Of a stretch of DNA of 64,000 bases, positions 8,770 through 16,768 are shown in pieces. Positions within the stretch are counted from its first letter, which is position 1; every line of letters begins with the position of its first letter. The stretch is from CADCWK01 sp035944555 (GTDB taxonomy: Bacteria > Chloroflexota > Chloroflexia > Thermomicrobiales > UBA6265), in the NCBI GenBank assembly GCA_035944555.1, contig DASZAY010000005.1, forward strand, positions 1-64,000, given 5' to 3'. Position numbers and translations under genes: made by a program. The notes under the pieces were generated by a model that worked only from the letters and a program-made list of their open reading frames with translations, ran no database searches and was not told the origin of the DNA.

Positions 8770-8829
8770 ATTGGGGAACGATGCCAGATCCGTGCCGGTT
8801 AGGCGAGGAAACGAACACGGCGGAGATAC

Positions 8830-8865
8830 GCAGACCGGCCGGTGAAGGATCACCGGTCGGTCTGC
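8830..8865. terminator. 16-bp hairpin terminator after the iron-type binding protein gene
   Basis: 8830-8845 and 8850-8865 form a 16-bp stem (one G-U wobble) with an AGGA-type 4-nt loop, 30 nt after the stop codon of the minus-strand gene ending at 8896 and 60 nt before the next minus-strand start. Confidence 0.75.
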
Positions 8866-8895
8866 GGTGAGCACCGCGTTGGTTGTAGACCGGCC

Positions 8896-9933
8896 CTACG
8901 TGACCTTGTTCGAGGCTTCGTTGGCCTGGAGGACGGCATCCATCGCAATCGTCAGCCCCTGGTAGGACATGATCACGTCCTGGTTCCAGCCGAAGACCTG
9001 GCCCGCTCCGATGGCGGGGTGCAGGTTGAAGACCGGATCGGCCTGGAGTTCGTCGACACTGAAGTTGCCCGGCCGGGTGGAGTTGAAGATGACATCGCCC
9101 GGGTAGGAACCGAGCTGCTCCGGGCTGATCTGCGTCCAGTACGTCCCCGGCTCCGCCCCGACGGTCGGGATCTGGAGACCGAGCGAGCTGAAGAAGGTCA
9201 GATCGCCGAAGTCAGTGACGCTGGCGAAATAGAGCTCCGAGGCCGAGAGGTAGCCGAAGAGATACGTCAGGTCCGGCTTGGCGGCGATGCTGGCCCGCAT
9301 CTCCTCCGTCTTGGCCTCGTAGAGATCCTTCGCTTCGACCTGCTCCGGAGTGGACAGATCGGCGCCGAGGGACTCGGCCAACTCGGCGAAGCGAACGACC
9401 GTCTCGCCGACGTTGCCGCTGCCATTGAGGGCGATTATCGGGTACCCACCGGCCTGGACCTGCTCGAGGATCTCCGGCGTGAAGCTCCAGTAGTCGAGGG
9501 GATCCTCGGTGTCGAACGTAATCGTGATTAGCAGCTCCGGCTCGGTCGCGACCAGGTCCTCGACCCGGACCGGCTCGACGACATCCCCGGCAAGTGTGAT
9601 CTCGTCGCTGAGCTCGATGTTGCCCCCGGCGTCAGTGAGGGTTCCATCGGCGAGGATGTTCCAGCCGAACAGGGCGACCGGGCGGATGCCGAAGTCCCAG
9701 AGCGGGGCGGCGGCGTTGACATCGATGGCGAGACGGGTGGGCCGCTGCGGCAGGGTGACCGTCACGCCCTTGTCGTCGGTGAAGCTCCACTCGCCGGTCG
9801 CGGTCGTGCCCGCCGGGGTGCCGTCCGGGGAGGCTGCCGGGGTCGCGTCCTGGGCGAGAGCCGCTCTGCCCCCGATCGCGGCGGTGGCGGCCAGCGCCGC
9901 ACCCATCCCGATCACCTGTCGTCGGTTGGTCAT
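8896..9933 (-). CDS. ABC transporter substrate-binding protein, iron-siderophore (FecB/FepB) type
   Basis: 345 residues. A Tat-like signal with twin Arg (TNRRQVIGMGAALAATAAIG) ends near AALAQDATPAASP, a spacer common in Thermomicrobia binding proteins. The mature part begins VTLPQRPTRLAID and has the two-lobe Peripla_BP_2 pattern (PVALFGW, LLITITFD, YPIIALNGSGNVGETVVRFAELAESLG, YLFGYLSASELYF). These proteins bind ferric siderophores, haem or cobalamin outside the membrane. No permease or ATPase lies in the window, so it is an orphan component. Ribosome-binding site is weak. Followed by a strong hairpin. Confidence 0.9.
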   Translation of the reverse strand: MTNRRQVIGMGAALAATAAIGGRAALAQDATPAASPDGTPAGTTATGEWSFTDDKGVTVTLPQRPTRLAIDVNAAAPLWDFGIRPVALFGWNILADGTLTDAGGNIELSDEITLAGDVVEPVRVEDLVATEPELLITITFDTEDPLDYWSFTPEILEQVQAGGYPIIALNGSGNVGETVVRFAELAESLGADLSTPEQVEAKDLYEAKTEEMRASIAAKPDLTYLFGYLSASELYFASVTDFGDLTFFSSLGLQIPTVGAEPGTYWTQISPEQLGSYPGDVIFNSTRPGNFSVDELQADPVFNLHPAIGAGQVFGWNQDVIMSYQGLTIAMDAVLQANEASNKVT

Positions 9934-9974
9934 TCAGAACACTCCATCAACCATATGAACTGCGACTGCATCAT

Positions 9975-9993
9975 TCCGACCGAATTCGTCGGA
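9975..9993. promoter_or_regulatory. Inverted repeat, possible operator upstream of the binding-protein gene
   Basis: TCCGAC (9975-9980) and GTCGGA (9988-9993) are perfect 6-bp half sites separated by 7 nt, in the 221-bp divergent gap between the iron-type binding protein (start 9933) and the membrane protein (start 10155). It could bind a regulator such as a metal-responsive one, but there is no direct evidence. Confidence 0.3.
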
Positions 9994-10154
9994 TTTGCGA
10001 TTGCAGAGCATAGGGGGTCTGCGGGCGCGTGTCCACGGGGCTCCGACCGCCCATCGCTGATGGGAACCCGTGGGATCAGCGAGCGTCTTTCCTGATGCAT
10101 TGGCGGCACGGGCCGCACGGTATCGGGACAAATAGTCTGAAAAGGAACAATCCG

Positions 10155-10637
10155 ATGGTGACGATGAGTATGGCGAATGGCTTGGGTGACCGCGTAGGAC
10201 AGCTGCCCCGCACGCTGGCGCTGGCGACCGGCTGGGCGCTGGTAGCCGGAATTGGCAGCATCGGCCTGGCCGTCCCCGCGATGGTGGACGGCGAGATCTT
10301 CGGGTACACGCGCGCCGCGATCGGCGTGCTCGGCCTACTGGCGGCTGCGCTCGTGATATCAGGCCGGTGGGTTGGGCTGGATGGCCGGCAGGCGCTGATG
10401 CTCTGGACCCTGGCGCAACTGCCAATCTACGCCGACACGGAGGGCGGCAACCTGTTCCGGCAACTGTTCGAGATCCCGCTCGTGATGACGTCGCAGACGA
10501 CCGTCAATGGTGTGATCACGCACTACAGTGCGTTCGGACTGAACCTGTTCGCGCTCATCCTGCTGATCATGATCGGACGCCAGAAGGACAGCTGGCTCCG
10601 ATTGCAGCGCGAGCGGACAGCACAAGTCAGCGCCTGA
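10155..10637 (+). CDS. Four-TM integral membrane protein of unknown function
   Basis: 160 residues from ATG 10155, preceded by AAAAGGAAC 7 nt upstream; a longer frame from 10029 is not supported. Four hydrophobic segments: ALATGWALVAGIGSIGLAVP, GVLGLLAAALVISGRW, a weaker one near LMLWTLAQLPIY, and FGLNLFALILLIMIG. The loop between the third and fourth (TEGGNLFRQLFEIPLVMTSQTTVNG) is polar. No family is recognised. It is divergent from the binding-protein gene and may share its control region. Confidence 0.7.
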   Translation: MVTMSMANGLGDRVGQLPRTLALATGWALVAGIGSIGLAVPAMVDGEIFGYTRAAIGVLGLLAAALVISGRWVGLDGRQALMLWTLAQLPIYADTEGGNLFRQLFEIPLVMTSQTTVNGVITHYSAFGLNLFALILLIMIGRQKDSWLRLQRERTAQVSA

Positions 10638-10669
10638 TCACCTCCGGTCACCCCATGATCCGGACGGAC

Positions 10670-10700
10670 AGGACCGCCGCGAATCACTCGCGGCGGTCCT
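10670..10700. terminator. Bidirectional hairpin between convergent genes
   Basis: AGGACCGCCGCGA (10670-10682) pairs perfectly with TCGCGGCGGTCCT (10688-10700) around a 5-nt loop. It lies 33 nt after the plus-strand membrane protein stop and overlaps the last codons of the minus-strand PaiB gene (stop at 10684), so it can serve both. Confidence 0.75.
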
Positions 10701-11325
10701 CACTGCGTGCGGCGGTCATCAGGTCGGCGAGATCCGTCTGACCGGAGCGCCGAAGTCCCGCCGCCGCACCGTCGCGGTCGGCCTCGGTCCGGTTCTGGCC
10801 GAGCTTCGACTTACCTCTGATCCGCGTGATGGGGATCTCGATCCCGACGATCTGCGCGAGCAGGTCGTCGGTGTAGTCCCGTGGGGCATCGGCCATCTTC
10901 CATGGCGTCGGCTCGTCGCGCTCCATCCTCCGGGTCAGCCGGCCGGCCTGGGCGCGGAGCCATCTCACGTCGTCGTGGACGATCAGCGGCCCGTGCGCCT
11001 GGACGACGAGGTAGTTCCAGGTCGGCACGGTCCGGTGCGTCTCGGCCTTGGACGGGTACCAGGTGGGCGAGACATAGGCGTCCGGCCCCTGGAAGACGAC
11101 CATGACCTCAGCGACCACCAGCGGCTCGCGCCAGACCGGGTTGGCCCGGGCGACATGAGCGTGCAGCGTGCCGAAGGGACCGGCCGCCGGGTCGACGAGG
11201 AACGGGACCGGGTTGGCAACGAGACCCTCGGCGCCGACCGTGACGAGCAGCCCCAGCGGGTACTGGTCGATGGCGGCGTGGAGCCGATCGACGCGATCCT
11301 CGGCGAAGTGCTCCGGGCGGTACAT
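10684..11325 (-). CDS. paiB: PaiB family FMN-binding protein / negative regulator
   Basis: 213 residues from ATG 11323-11325, with GGAGAGGG upstream. The whole length matches the PaiB split-barrel: MYRPEHFAEDRVDRLHAAIDQYPLGLLVTVG at the start, TLHAHVARANPVWRE, VVFQGPDAYVSPTWYPSK, RTVPTWNYLVVQAHG, and the end block IVGIEIPITRIRGKSKLGQNR. In Bacillus PaiB was reported as a repressor of sporulation and protease genes; in most bacteria it is an FMN- or haem-utilisation-G like protein of unknown role. Flanked by hairpins on both sides, so it is monocistronic. Confidence 0.92.
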   Translation of the reverse strand: MYRPEHFAEDRVDRLHAAIDQYPLGLLVTVGAEGLVANPVPFLVDPAAGPFGTLHAHVARANPVWREPLVVAEVMVVFQGPDAYVSPTWYPSKAETHRTVPTWNYLVVQAHGPLIVHDDVRWLRAQAGRLTRRMERDEPTPWKMADAPRDYTDDLLAQIVGIEIPITRIRGKSKLGQNRTEADRDGAAAGLRRSGQTDLADLMTAARSEDRRE

Positions 11326-11359
11326 GCTGTGCCCTCTCCCCTTCCGGTTCCGGTTCCGG

Positions 11360-11401
11360 GAATGATGGCCCCGGCAGATCACGTTGCCGGGGCCGTCATT
11401 C
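11360..11401. terminator. 17-bp hairpin terminator after ilvE
   Basis: 11360-11376 (GAATGATGGCCCCGGCA) pairs with 11385-11401 with one wobble and an 8-nt loop. It lies 22 nt past the ilvE stop codon on the minus strand, upstream of paiB. Confidence 0.8.
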
Positions 11402-11423
11402 GCCCCCTCCTGGACGGCCGCGT

Positions 11424-12371
11424 CTAGTCCGCCGTCGCGGCGACCGGGATCCGGACCGGTGTCAACCAGTCGGCGTAGCGGGGGTCGGTGGCGCGGACGA
11501 TCCCGTTGAAGATGCCCTGGAGCTGCAGCGTGACCGGTCCGGTCGCCCCGGTGCCGACCGGGCGACCGTCGATGGTCGTGACCGGCGAGATCTTGGCGCC
11601 CGTCCCGCAGAGGAAGAGCTCATCGGCAACGTACAACTCGGAGCGGTCGATCTGGCGCTGCTCGATCGGGATGCCGGCGTCAGTCGCCATCGTGATGATG
11701 CTGCGCCGGGTGATGCCCTCGAGGACATCGGCGTTGATCGGCGGGGTGATCAGCATGCCGTCCCGGACCATGAACAGGTTGGCGGCGCTGCCCTCGGCGA
11801 CCTTGCCGGCGTCGTTGAGCAGGATCGCCTCGTCGGCCCCGGCCGAGAGCGCCTCATCCTTGGCAAACGACGAGTTGACGTACGACCCGGTCAGCTTGCC
11901 GCGGGACGGGATGGCGTTGTCGGAGACGCGGATCCACGACGAGACGATCGCCGAGATACCGGCCGTCGAGATGTAGTCGCCGAGGGGAAGGACGTAGACG
12001 GCAAGCTCGTCGCCGACGCCGCGGAGGCGTGGAGTCAGGGCGAGATCCGGCTTGTAGATGAAGGGGCGGATGTAGATGTCCTCGGTCGGCTCGTTCTTCA
12101 CGATCAGGTCAGTGATCACGGTCGCGAGGGAGTCCGGGTCGTAGGGCAGCTCGGCGCGGAGCAGCTTCGCCGAGCGCAGCAGCCGGGCGGTGTGGTCCCT
12201 GAGGCGAAGGACGTTGATCGTCGTCCCATCCTCACTCAGGTATCCGCGGATGCCGGCGAACGCGCCCGTCCCGTACTGAAGCGAATGGGTCGCGATGCTG
12301 ACCTTCGCGTCGGCGAACGGGACGATGCTGCCTTCGAAGAACGCGTAGTCGAAGAAGGTGTAGCCGGACAT
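11424..12371 (-). CDS. ilvE: Branched-chain amino acid aminotransferase
   Basis: 315 residues from ATG 12369-12371 with GGGAG upstream. PLP class IV fold: FFEGSIVPFADAKVSIATHSLQYGTGAFAGIRGY near the start; RGKLTGSYVNSSFAKDEAL contains the expected Schiff-base Lys; then ADEAILLNDAGKVAEGSAANLFMVRDG and the C-terminal LFLCGTGAKISPVTTIDGRPVG. This is the standard bacterial IlvE length. It catalyses the reversible transfer of the amino group from Leu, Ile or Val to 2-oxoglutarate in the cytosol. Followed by a strong terminator; no other Ilv/Leu genes are adjacent. Confidence 0.96.
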   Translation of the reverse strand: MSGYTFFDYAFFEGSIVPFADAKVSIATHSLQYGTGAFAGIRGYLSEDGTTINVLRLRDHTARLLRSAKLLRAELPYDPDSLATVITDLIVKNEPTEDIYIRPFIYKPDLALTPRLRGVGDELAVYVLPLGDYISTAGISAIVSSWIRVSDNAIPSRGKLTGSYVNSSFAKDEALSAGADEAILLNDAGKVAEGSAANLFMVRDGMLITPPINADVLEGITRRSIITMATDAGIPIEQRQIDRSELYVADELFLCGTGAKISPVTTIDGRPVGTGATGPVTLQLQGIFNGIVRATDPRYADWLTPVRIPVAATAD

Positions 12372-12502
12372 GATGATGCGCTCCCAGGTCACGCGGCGAC
12401 TGGTCCGTAGAAGCCGCAGTATGGCATAGGGGCAAACTCCCCTCGTTGGGACTCCTTCTTCGGATACGAGGGCAACGGCATCCTGGCCCGCTACGCACCT
12501 GC

Positions 12503-13003
12503 TCAGGTACCGTCTTGCTCGCTCACCTCGTCTTCTGAGTCATTCCAATCCACACCGATCTTGATGGCAGGCAACGTCAAAGGAGTCCATCCCATACGCC
12601 CCAGGGTGGTCGACACATACTCTCGCAAGAACGGCCAGGCATTGACCGGAAGATTTTGCTCCTTGAAGACATTCCACAAATCATCGGTGACCGGAAAAGG
12701 GACCTGATAACTAAGGGCAAACAGAACACGAACGGTGGCTAGCTCCCTTGCCTCGTCGCTGTACACAAGCTTGAAGTCCTGGAAGGCAACCAACTCATGC
12801 CGTCCATCCTCTGTTTGCTGACGATACGAAGCGCGCGTCATGACTTGTAGGTCGTACTCGGGGTTAATGGTAGGTCCGACATGATTGGTCACGTCGGACT
12901 CGGCCAGCCAGACATCCTGCAGCTCGATTCCCCGAATCAGGTCTACGTAGCGGTCATAGGCGGATGGCTGTCCTGCTACAGGAGTGTCCTTGGCAACCGA
13001 CAT
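12503..13003 (-). CDS. SecB-like chaperone of a HicAB toxin-antitoxin-chaperone (TAC) operon
   Basis: 166 residues. The C-terminal half carries the SecB-like signature seen in TAC chaperones such as Rv1957: VFALSYQVPFPVTDDLWNVF, then NAWPFLREYVSTTLGRMGWTPLTLP. The N-terminal half (YVDLIRGIELQDVWLAES, TINPEYDLQVMTRASYRQ) fits the SecB beta-sheet where hydrophobic client segments bind. Its start overlaps the hicB stop (TGATG at 13001-13005), so it is translationally coupled as third gene of the operon. In known TAC systems the chaperone folds and protects the antitoxin, which otherwise degrades and frees the toxin. Identity as SecB-like is from pattern, not alignment. General-export SecB is unlikely given this context. 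Confidence 0.8.
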   Translation of the reverse strand: MSVAKDTPVAGQPSAYDRYVDLIRGIELQDVWLAESDVTNHVGPTINPEYDLQVMTRASYRQQTEDGRHELVAFQDFKLVYSDEARELATVRVLFALSYQVPFPVTDDLWNVFKEQNLPVNAWPFLREYVSTTLGRMGWTPLTLPAIKIGVDWNDSEDEVSEQDGT

Positions 13004-13515
13004 CAGACTGCCAGTACCGGTTGCGTCTCAGTCCGCCGTTCTTCGTCGACCTCGAAAGCATCGAATTCGCGGTCGTCCACCCCCGAGGTTCCAGCAGCAT
13101 TCGAGTTCACTCGACCAACTCGATTGAATGGAATCACGTTGGAGAATCGTTGAGTACCTACGGAACGCCGATGCCGGGCTGCAAGGATCGTGTTGACGTA
13201 GGCATTGAGACTCACGCCTTCGCCAGCTGCTTCATGTACGAGATCGGCGTGCATTGTCCGGGTGGTCCGGAGCAGAAAGCGCCCGCTAGCCCGCTGGCTC
13301 CTGTTGGGAAGCGGGATAGCGTCACCATCCTCCAACGCGACAGCGATCCAACCCTGGAGGATCTCCTCGGCCGCCGCTGCGATGTCCTCGCCAGCCTCGA
13401 TCTGGGTGAAGCATCCGGGCAAATCAGGGTAGCGGATTAGATACCCCCCTTCCTCCGCGGGAACGACGTCGAAGGGGTAGCCGAGGCGCAGGTAGTCCTC
13501 GATCGTCTTTGGCAC
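13003..13515 (-). CDS. hicB: HicB antitoxin with C-terminal extension
   Basis: 170 residues, start preceded by AGGAGG. Residues about 12-70 (YPFDVVPAEEGGYLIRYPDLPGCFTQIEAGEDIAAAAEEILQGW) are the HicB partial RNase-H fold that masks HicA. Residues about 78-112 (GRFLLRTTRTMHADLVHEAAGEGVSLNAYVNTILA) are a ribbon-helix-helix DNA-binding domain, so it should also repress the operon. After that there are about 58 extra residues with no known fold, which ordinary HicB proteins lack. In TAC modules such a tail is the chaperone-addiction (ChAD) segment. Lies 45 nt after hicA and overlaps the chaperone gene. Confidence 0.9.
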   Translation of the reverse strand: MPKTIEDYLRLGYPFDVVPAEEGGYLIRYPDLPGCFTQIEAGEDIAAAAEEILQGWIAVALEDGDAIPLPNRSQRASGRFLLRTTRTMHADLVHEAAGEGVSLNAYVNTILAARHRRSVGTQRFSNVIPFNRVGRVNSNAAGTSGVDDREFDAFEVDEERRTETQPVLAV

Positions 13516-13560
13516 ATTGCCTCCTAAGTCGTGAGACGTTACAGCGGTTCGAGTGGCGGG

Positions 13561-13821
13561 TCAGTCGAACGTGTTGAGGTCCATGTCATCCAGACCAAGC
13601 AGCTCACAGATCTCGTCCAGGTAGACCCCTTTCACCTTTCGGCCGCCCACCGTCGGGATGGACAGGCGGCCATAGACCGGGCTCTTATAGATATGGTGGC
13701 TGCCAGTGGTTCGACGATGGATAAACCCAAAGTCCTCAGTCAGGATCGTGACGAGCTCGGAGAAGTTCATCTCCACCGGTCGGGCCCTTAGTGCCTCGAT
13801 GCGCTTGCGACGGCCCGACAT
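13561..13821 (-). CDS. hicA: HicA-type mRNA interferase toxin
   Basis: 86 residues. The C-terminal part has the HicA double-stranded-RNA-binding-like core: FSELVTILTEDFGFIHRRTTGSHHIYKSP with the catalytic-type His after Gly-Ser, then RLSIPTVGGRKVKGVYLDEICELLGL. The N-terminus is about 20 residues longer than the smallest HicA proteins. It would cleave mRNA when not bound by HicB. The toxin-first order matches most hicAB loci. As called, the 3' end of the upstream restriction-modification gene overlaps its start; once that gene's frameshift is corrected, an 88-bp gap appears, which gives room for a promoter. Confidence 0.9.
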   Translation of the reverse strand: MSGRRKRIEALRARPVEMNFSELVTILTEDFGFIHRRTTGSHHIYKSPVYGRLSIPTVGGRKVKGVYLDEICELLGLDDMDLNTFD

Positions 13822-16613
13822 GGTCCTCCCCGGATAGTATCACCCGCGGTATCACCCTGGTAGCGTTGAGCGTACCGTGAGGCGTATCCCTTCGTTCCAG
13901 TATGACTTGCTAGGCCGCCGTCAACTGCTGGTAACGGGTAAACAGGACGACGAGTCGGTCCGTATCGCCGGTGAAGGTCTTTCGGGGGGGCATAGAGGCG
14001 ATCAACGGCGCGGTCGACGGCATCGTGGGCCTTACGCAGGTCGGGCGGCATGGTCAGCGGGTCGTAGAGGTCGGCGAGCGTGCTGTCTGGGTAGCGGGCT
14101 CGGGCGTCAAGGATCGCCTGCCCTAGCCGCCCGGTCTGGTCGCGCTGCTTGTCGGTCGTGTCGGGCCACGGGAAATTGTTGTAGACGATGTCCTTGGAGT
14201 ATCGGTAGTCGCTCTTCAGGCGTCCGCAGACCGCCCGGACCCATGCCATGTGCATCACGCTGGTGAGGACGGCGAAGTGAAAGAGAGAAGCGTCCTCAAC
14301 TGCAAAGCAGCTGTTGCCGACGATGTCCTCCTTCGAGAAGAAACCCATGGGGATGTAGTCACGGCCCTCTGAAGAGTGTGCCGGGATAACTACGTGGTCC
14401 GTGAGTGGCTGGGTCACCTGTCGGAACAGCGTGTGATAGGGGTAACTGCGTGTGGTTGCTGCCTTGCTCTCGGCTCTGAACTTCCGGACTGCTTCAACCC
14501 GCTCCAGGACAAGCGGCATCTGGCGCAGCGTTGCCGGTGACACCCCTGGTAACCAGATTACCCAGCGCGGGATATTATTGAGAAACTCACGCGCACTGAT
14601 GAAAGGCTTTATCACCGTAGCAGCTTGAGGTTCACGACGGACAATCTCCTGGTATTCGTCGTCTGTCAGGAGGAAGTACCCGCCATCTGTTGGCTTGTTC
14701 CCGTACATGATCCGCGGAACATGGCTAATCGGGTTGGATCGGTTCATGATCAATACATCATCCGCATTGACCAGATAGGGATTGATGTTCTTCGCCGTGG
14801 ATTCGATCGGCTCCCCCCGGACCGAGGCGTAGTCGAACAGGCGCTTTGTTGGACGGTCGAACTTTGCGAATCCGATGACGACACAGTAAACAGCGGCGAT
14901 CCCTTTAGCTTCGTTGATCCACTTGAAGGTCCGGTGGGCAAAGTTGATCCGTGCTCCCATATAGAGTAATTGTTCCCAGAGGATACTGGCCTGCTCACCC
15001 TGGGTAATCGAGTTTGTCGATACGAATGCAATCTCGATCCGGTGTGATCCGACGTACTGCAGTGCTTTGACGTACCAGTTCGCCACGAAATCCAGCACGC
15101 CGGCCGCCTGAATCATTCTCATCACTTCCATTTGCTCACGCTTCTGCGTTGCGCTCTGCAGGTGATGACCCAGGAAGGGCGGGTTACCCAAGACGTACGT
15201 GACCCTTGCCGCCGGGACAACATCCTCCCAATCAGTGGTCAGGGCGTTGGTATTCCGGATGTTGGCGCTCGTCGTCAGCGGCAGGCGGGTGTAGGTCTGA
15301 CCGAAGAGACGGGATGCTTCCAGGTTCATCTGGTGGTCGGTCAGCCAGAGCGCCGTCTGGGCGATCCGGCTCGGGAACTCCTCGATTTCGATACCGTGCA
15401 TCTGGTCGACGTTCACCCCGATCTGGAGCGTGACATCGACCGAGAGCTGATTGGGGTGGAGGTCCTTGATCACCTTATGCTCCAGCCGACGGAGCTCCCG
15501 ATAGGTAATCACGAGGAAGTTGCCGCAGCCGCAGGCCGGGTCCAGCACATTGATGGTCGCCAGCTTCTGGTGGAAGCGGCGGAGCTGGGTCGGGCTGGTC
15601 CGGACTCGAGCGTACTCGTCGTAGAGCGAGTCCAGGAACAGCGGCTTGATCACTCGGAGGATGTTGCGCTCGCTGGTGTAGTGAGCACCAAGGTTGCGGC
15701 GCTCCGTCTCGTCCATCACGCCCTGGAACATGGCGCCGAAGATGGCCGGCGAGACGGTGCTCCAGTCCAGCTTCATCACGCCTAGCAGCTCCCTGCGCAT
15801 AGCGCTGGAGCACGCCGGGGTGCGGATCGTCCCGGCGAACAGGCCGCCGTTGATGTAGGGGAAGGCCTGCAGATCCTGGTCGAGGGTGGTCTGGCGCTGG
15901 TCCTCGGGCGTGTCCAGCACCTGGAACAGCTCGTTGAGCCGCGAGCCGAGATCGGACCCGTCAATGCTGGTCCGATTCTTAATGTAGCGCTCGAAGGTCC
16001 CGCGCTCGAAGATCCGGGCGTCGTCGGCGAACAGGCAGAACATGATCCGGACGAGCAGCAACTCCAGGTCGTGCCCCGTGTAGCGGCTGTCGCGCAACTG
16101 GTTGTGGAGCCGCGCCATGCCTTCGGCAGCATCGCGGTTAACAGGGTCTTCCTCGGTCACCGTCTGGCTGCTGTCTTCGATCAGAAAGCCGAACAGTTCC
16201 ACCCGCTTCGGCAGGTCGGCCAACGGGAAGCGGGCGCGCTTCTGGGTCGCGAGTTCCAGCACATCGAGGTGCCCGAAGTCGCTGGTCACGATCATCCGGG
16301 GAAGGTCGTGGTCGGGCATCGTTGGCAAGTAGTCCAGCGCCTGGTCGCCGGCCTTGCCGAGGTCCTTGCCGCCCGACTTCTGCTCGGCGAGCAGCTTGCC
16401 CGGCCAGAACAGGTCAATGAACCCCTGCTTGTTGTTCCGCTTCTTGATGGCGTACTCGAAGAACGCGCCCTGCCGCCGCCGGTCGATCCCGTAGATGTCA
16501 AGAAACTCGGTCCAGAAACTCTGGCTCTCACCCCGCTCGTAGATCTCGCCCTGCCAGCGGTCGACGAAGACCTCGGCCCGGCTCTCGATCTCGTTCCAGC
16601 TGATCCGCGCCAT
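13788..16613 (-). CDS. MmeI-like type IIL restriction-modification enzyme, C-terminus frameshifted
   Basis: 941 codons as read, a single-chain endonuclease, methyltransferase and target-recognition protein. N-terminal nuclease: FIDLFWPGKLLAEQKSGGKDL gives the D...ExK core of a PD-(D/E)XK nuclease. A helical bridge leads to the N6-adenine methyltransferase: motif I DPACGCGNFLVITYRELRRLE, motif IV NPPFLGH. The region after about residue 650 is the target-recognition domain, ending in LRKAHDAVDRAVDRLY. After a run of seven C (minus strand, 13984-13990) the frame reads on into nonsense. If one base is removed the frame gives RKTFTGDTDRLVVLFTRYQQLTAA and stops at 13910, the usual C-terminal end of this family. 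So the true gene is probably 13910-16613, either damaged, phase-variable or affected by a base error. Confidence 0.85.
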   Translation of the reverse strand: MARISWNEIESRAEVFVDRWQGEIYERGESQSFWTEFLDIYGIDRRRQGAFFEYAIKKRNNKQGFIDLFWPGKLLAEQKSGGKDLGKAGDQALDYLPTMPDHDLPRMIVTSDFGHLDVLELATQKRARFPLADLPKRVELFGFLIEDSSQTVTEEDPVNRDAAEGMARLHNQLRDSRYTGHDLELLLVRIMFCLFADDARIFERGTFERYIKNRTSIDGSDLGSRLNELFQVLDTPEDQRQTTLDQDLQAFPYINGGLFAGTIRTPACSSAMRRELLGVMKLDWSTVSPAIFGAMFQGVMDETERRNLGAHYTSERNILRVIKPLFLDSLYDEYARVRTSPTQLRRFHQKLATINVLDPACGCGNFLVITYRELRRLEHKVIKDLHPNQLSVDVTLQIGVNVDQMHGIEIEEFPSRIAQTALWLTDHQMNLEASRLFGQTYTRLPLTTSANIRNTNALTTDWEDVVPAARVTYVLGNPPFLGHHLQSATQKREQMEVMRMIQAAGVLDFVANWYVKALQYVGSHRIEIAFVSTNSITQGEQASILWEQLLYMGARINFAHRTFKWINEAKGIAAVYCVVIGFAKFDRPTKRLFDYASVRGEPIESTAKNINPYLVNADDVLIMNRSNPISHVPRIMYGNKPTDGGYFLLTDDEYQEIVRREPQAATVIKPFISAREFLNNIPRWVIWLPGVSPATLRQMPLVLERVEAVRKFRAESKAATTRSYPYHTLFRQVTQPLTDHVVIPAHSSEGRDYIPMGFFSKEDIVGNSCFAVEDASLFHFAVLTSVMHMAWVRAVCGRLKSDYRYSKDIVYNNFPWPDTTDKQRDQTGRLGQAILDARARYPDSTLADLYDPLTMPPDLRKAHDAVDRAVDRLYAPPKDLHRRYGPTRRPVYPLPAVDGGLASHTGTKGYASRYAQRYQGDTAGDTIRGGPCRAVASASRH
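13984..13990. repeat. G7 homopolymer at the frameshift point of the MmeI-like gene
   Basis: Seven consecutive G on the plus strand (C on the coding strand). Six would restore the family-typical C-terminus. Homopolymeric tracts are common slippage sites in phase-variable restriction-modification genes, but are also common assembly error sites. Confidence 0.7.
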
Positions 16614-16707
16614 TGCGTCTGTCCCTCTCCGGTTGATCAGCCCCGATTATCACCTGCCCCAACGATGTTCCGCGAGTTGCACCGACCTCCGACAACATGG
16701 CAGGAAC

Positions 16708-16746
16708 GGAGACGGCCCCGACGAGTCATTCGTCGGGGCCGTCTCC
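16708..16746. terminator. 17-bp perfect hairpin between mrp and the MmeI-like gene
   Basis: GGAGACGGCCCCGACGA (16708-16724) and its exact complement (16730-16746) around a 5-nt loop, 22 nt past the mrp stop codon on the minus strand and about 95 nt before the MmeI-like start. No U-tract follows. Confidence 0.8.
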
Positions 16747-16768
16747 ATTCGTGTAATGGCTGACCGGA

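Noticed and set aside
12372..12502. Possible amino-acid-responsive leader upstream of ilvE
   Set aside because: Looked for a leucine/valine-rich leader peptide, T-box elements or paired hairpins; none was found beyond a 5-bp stem.
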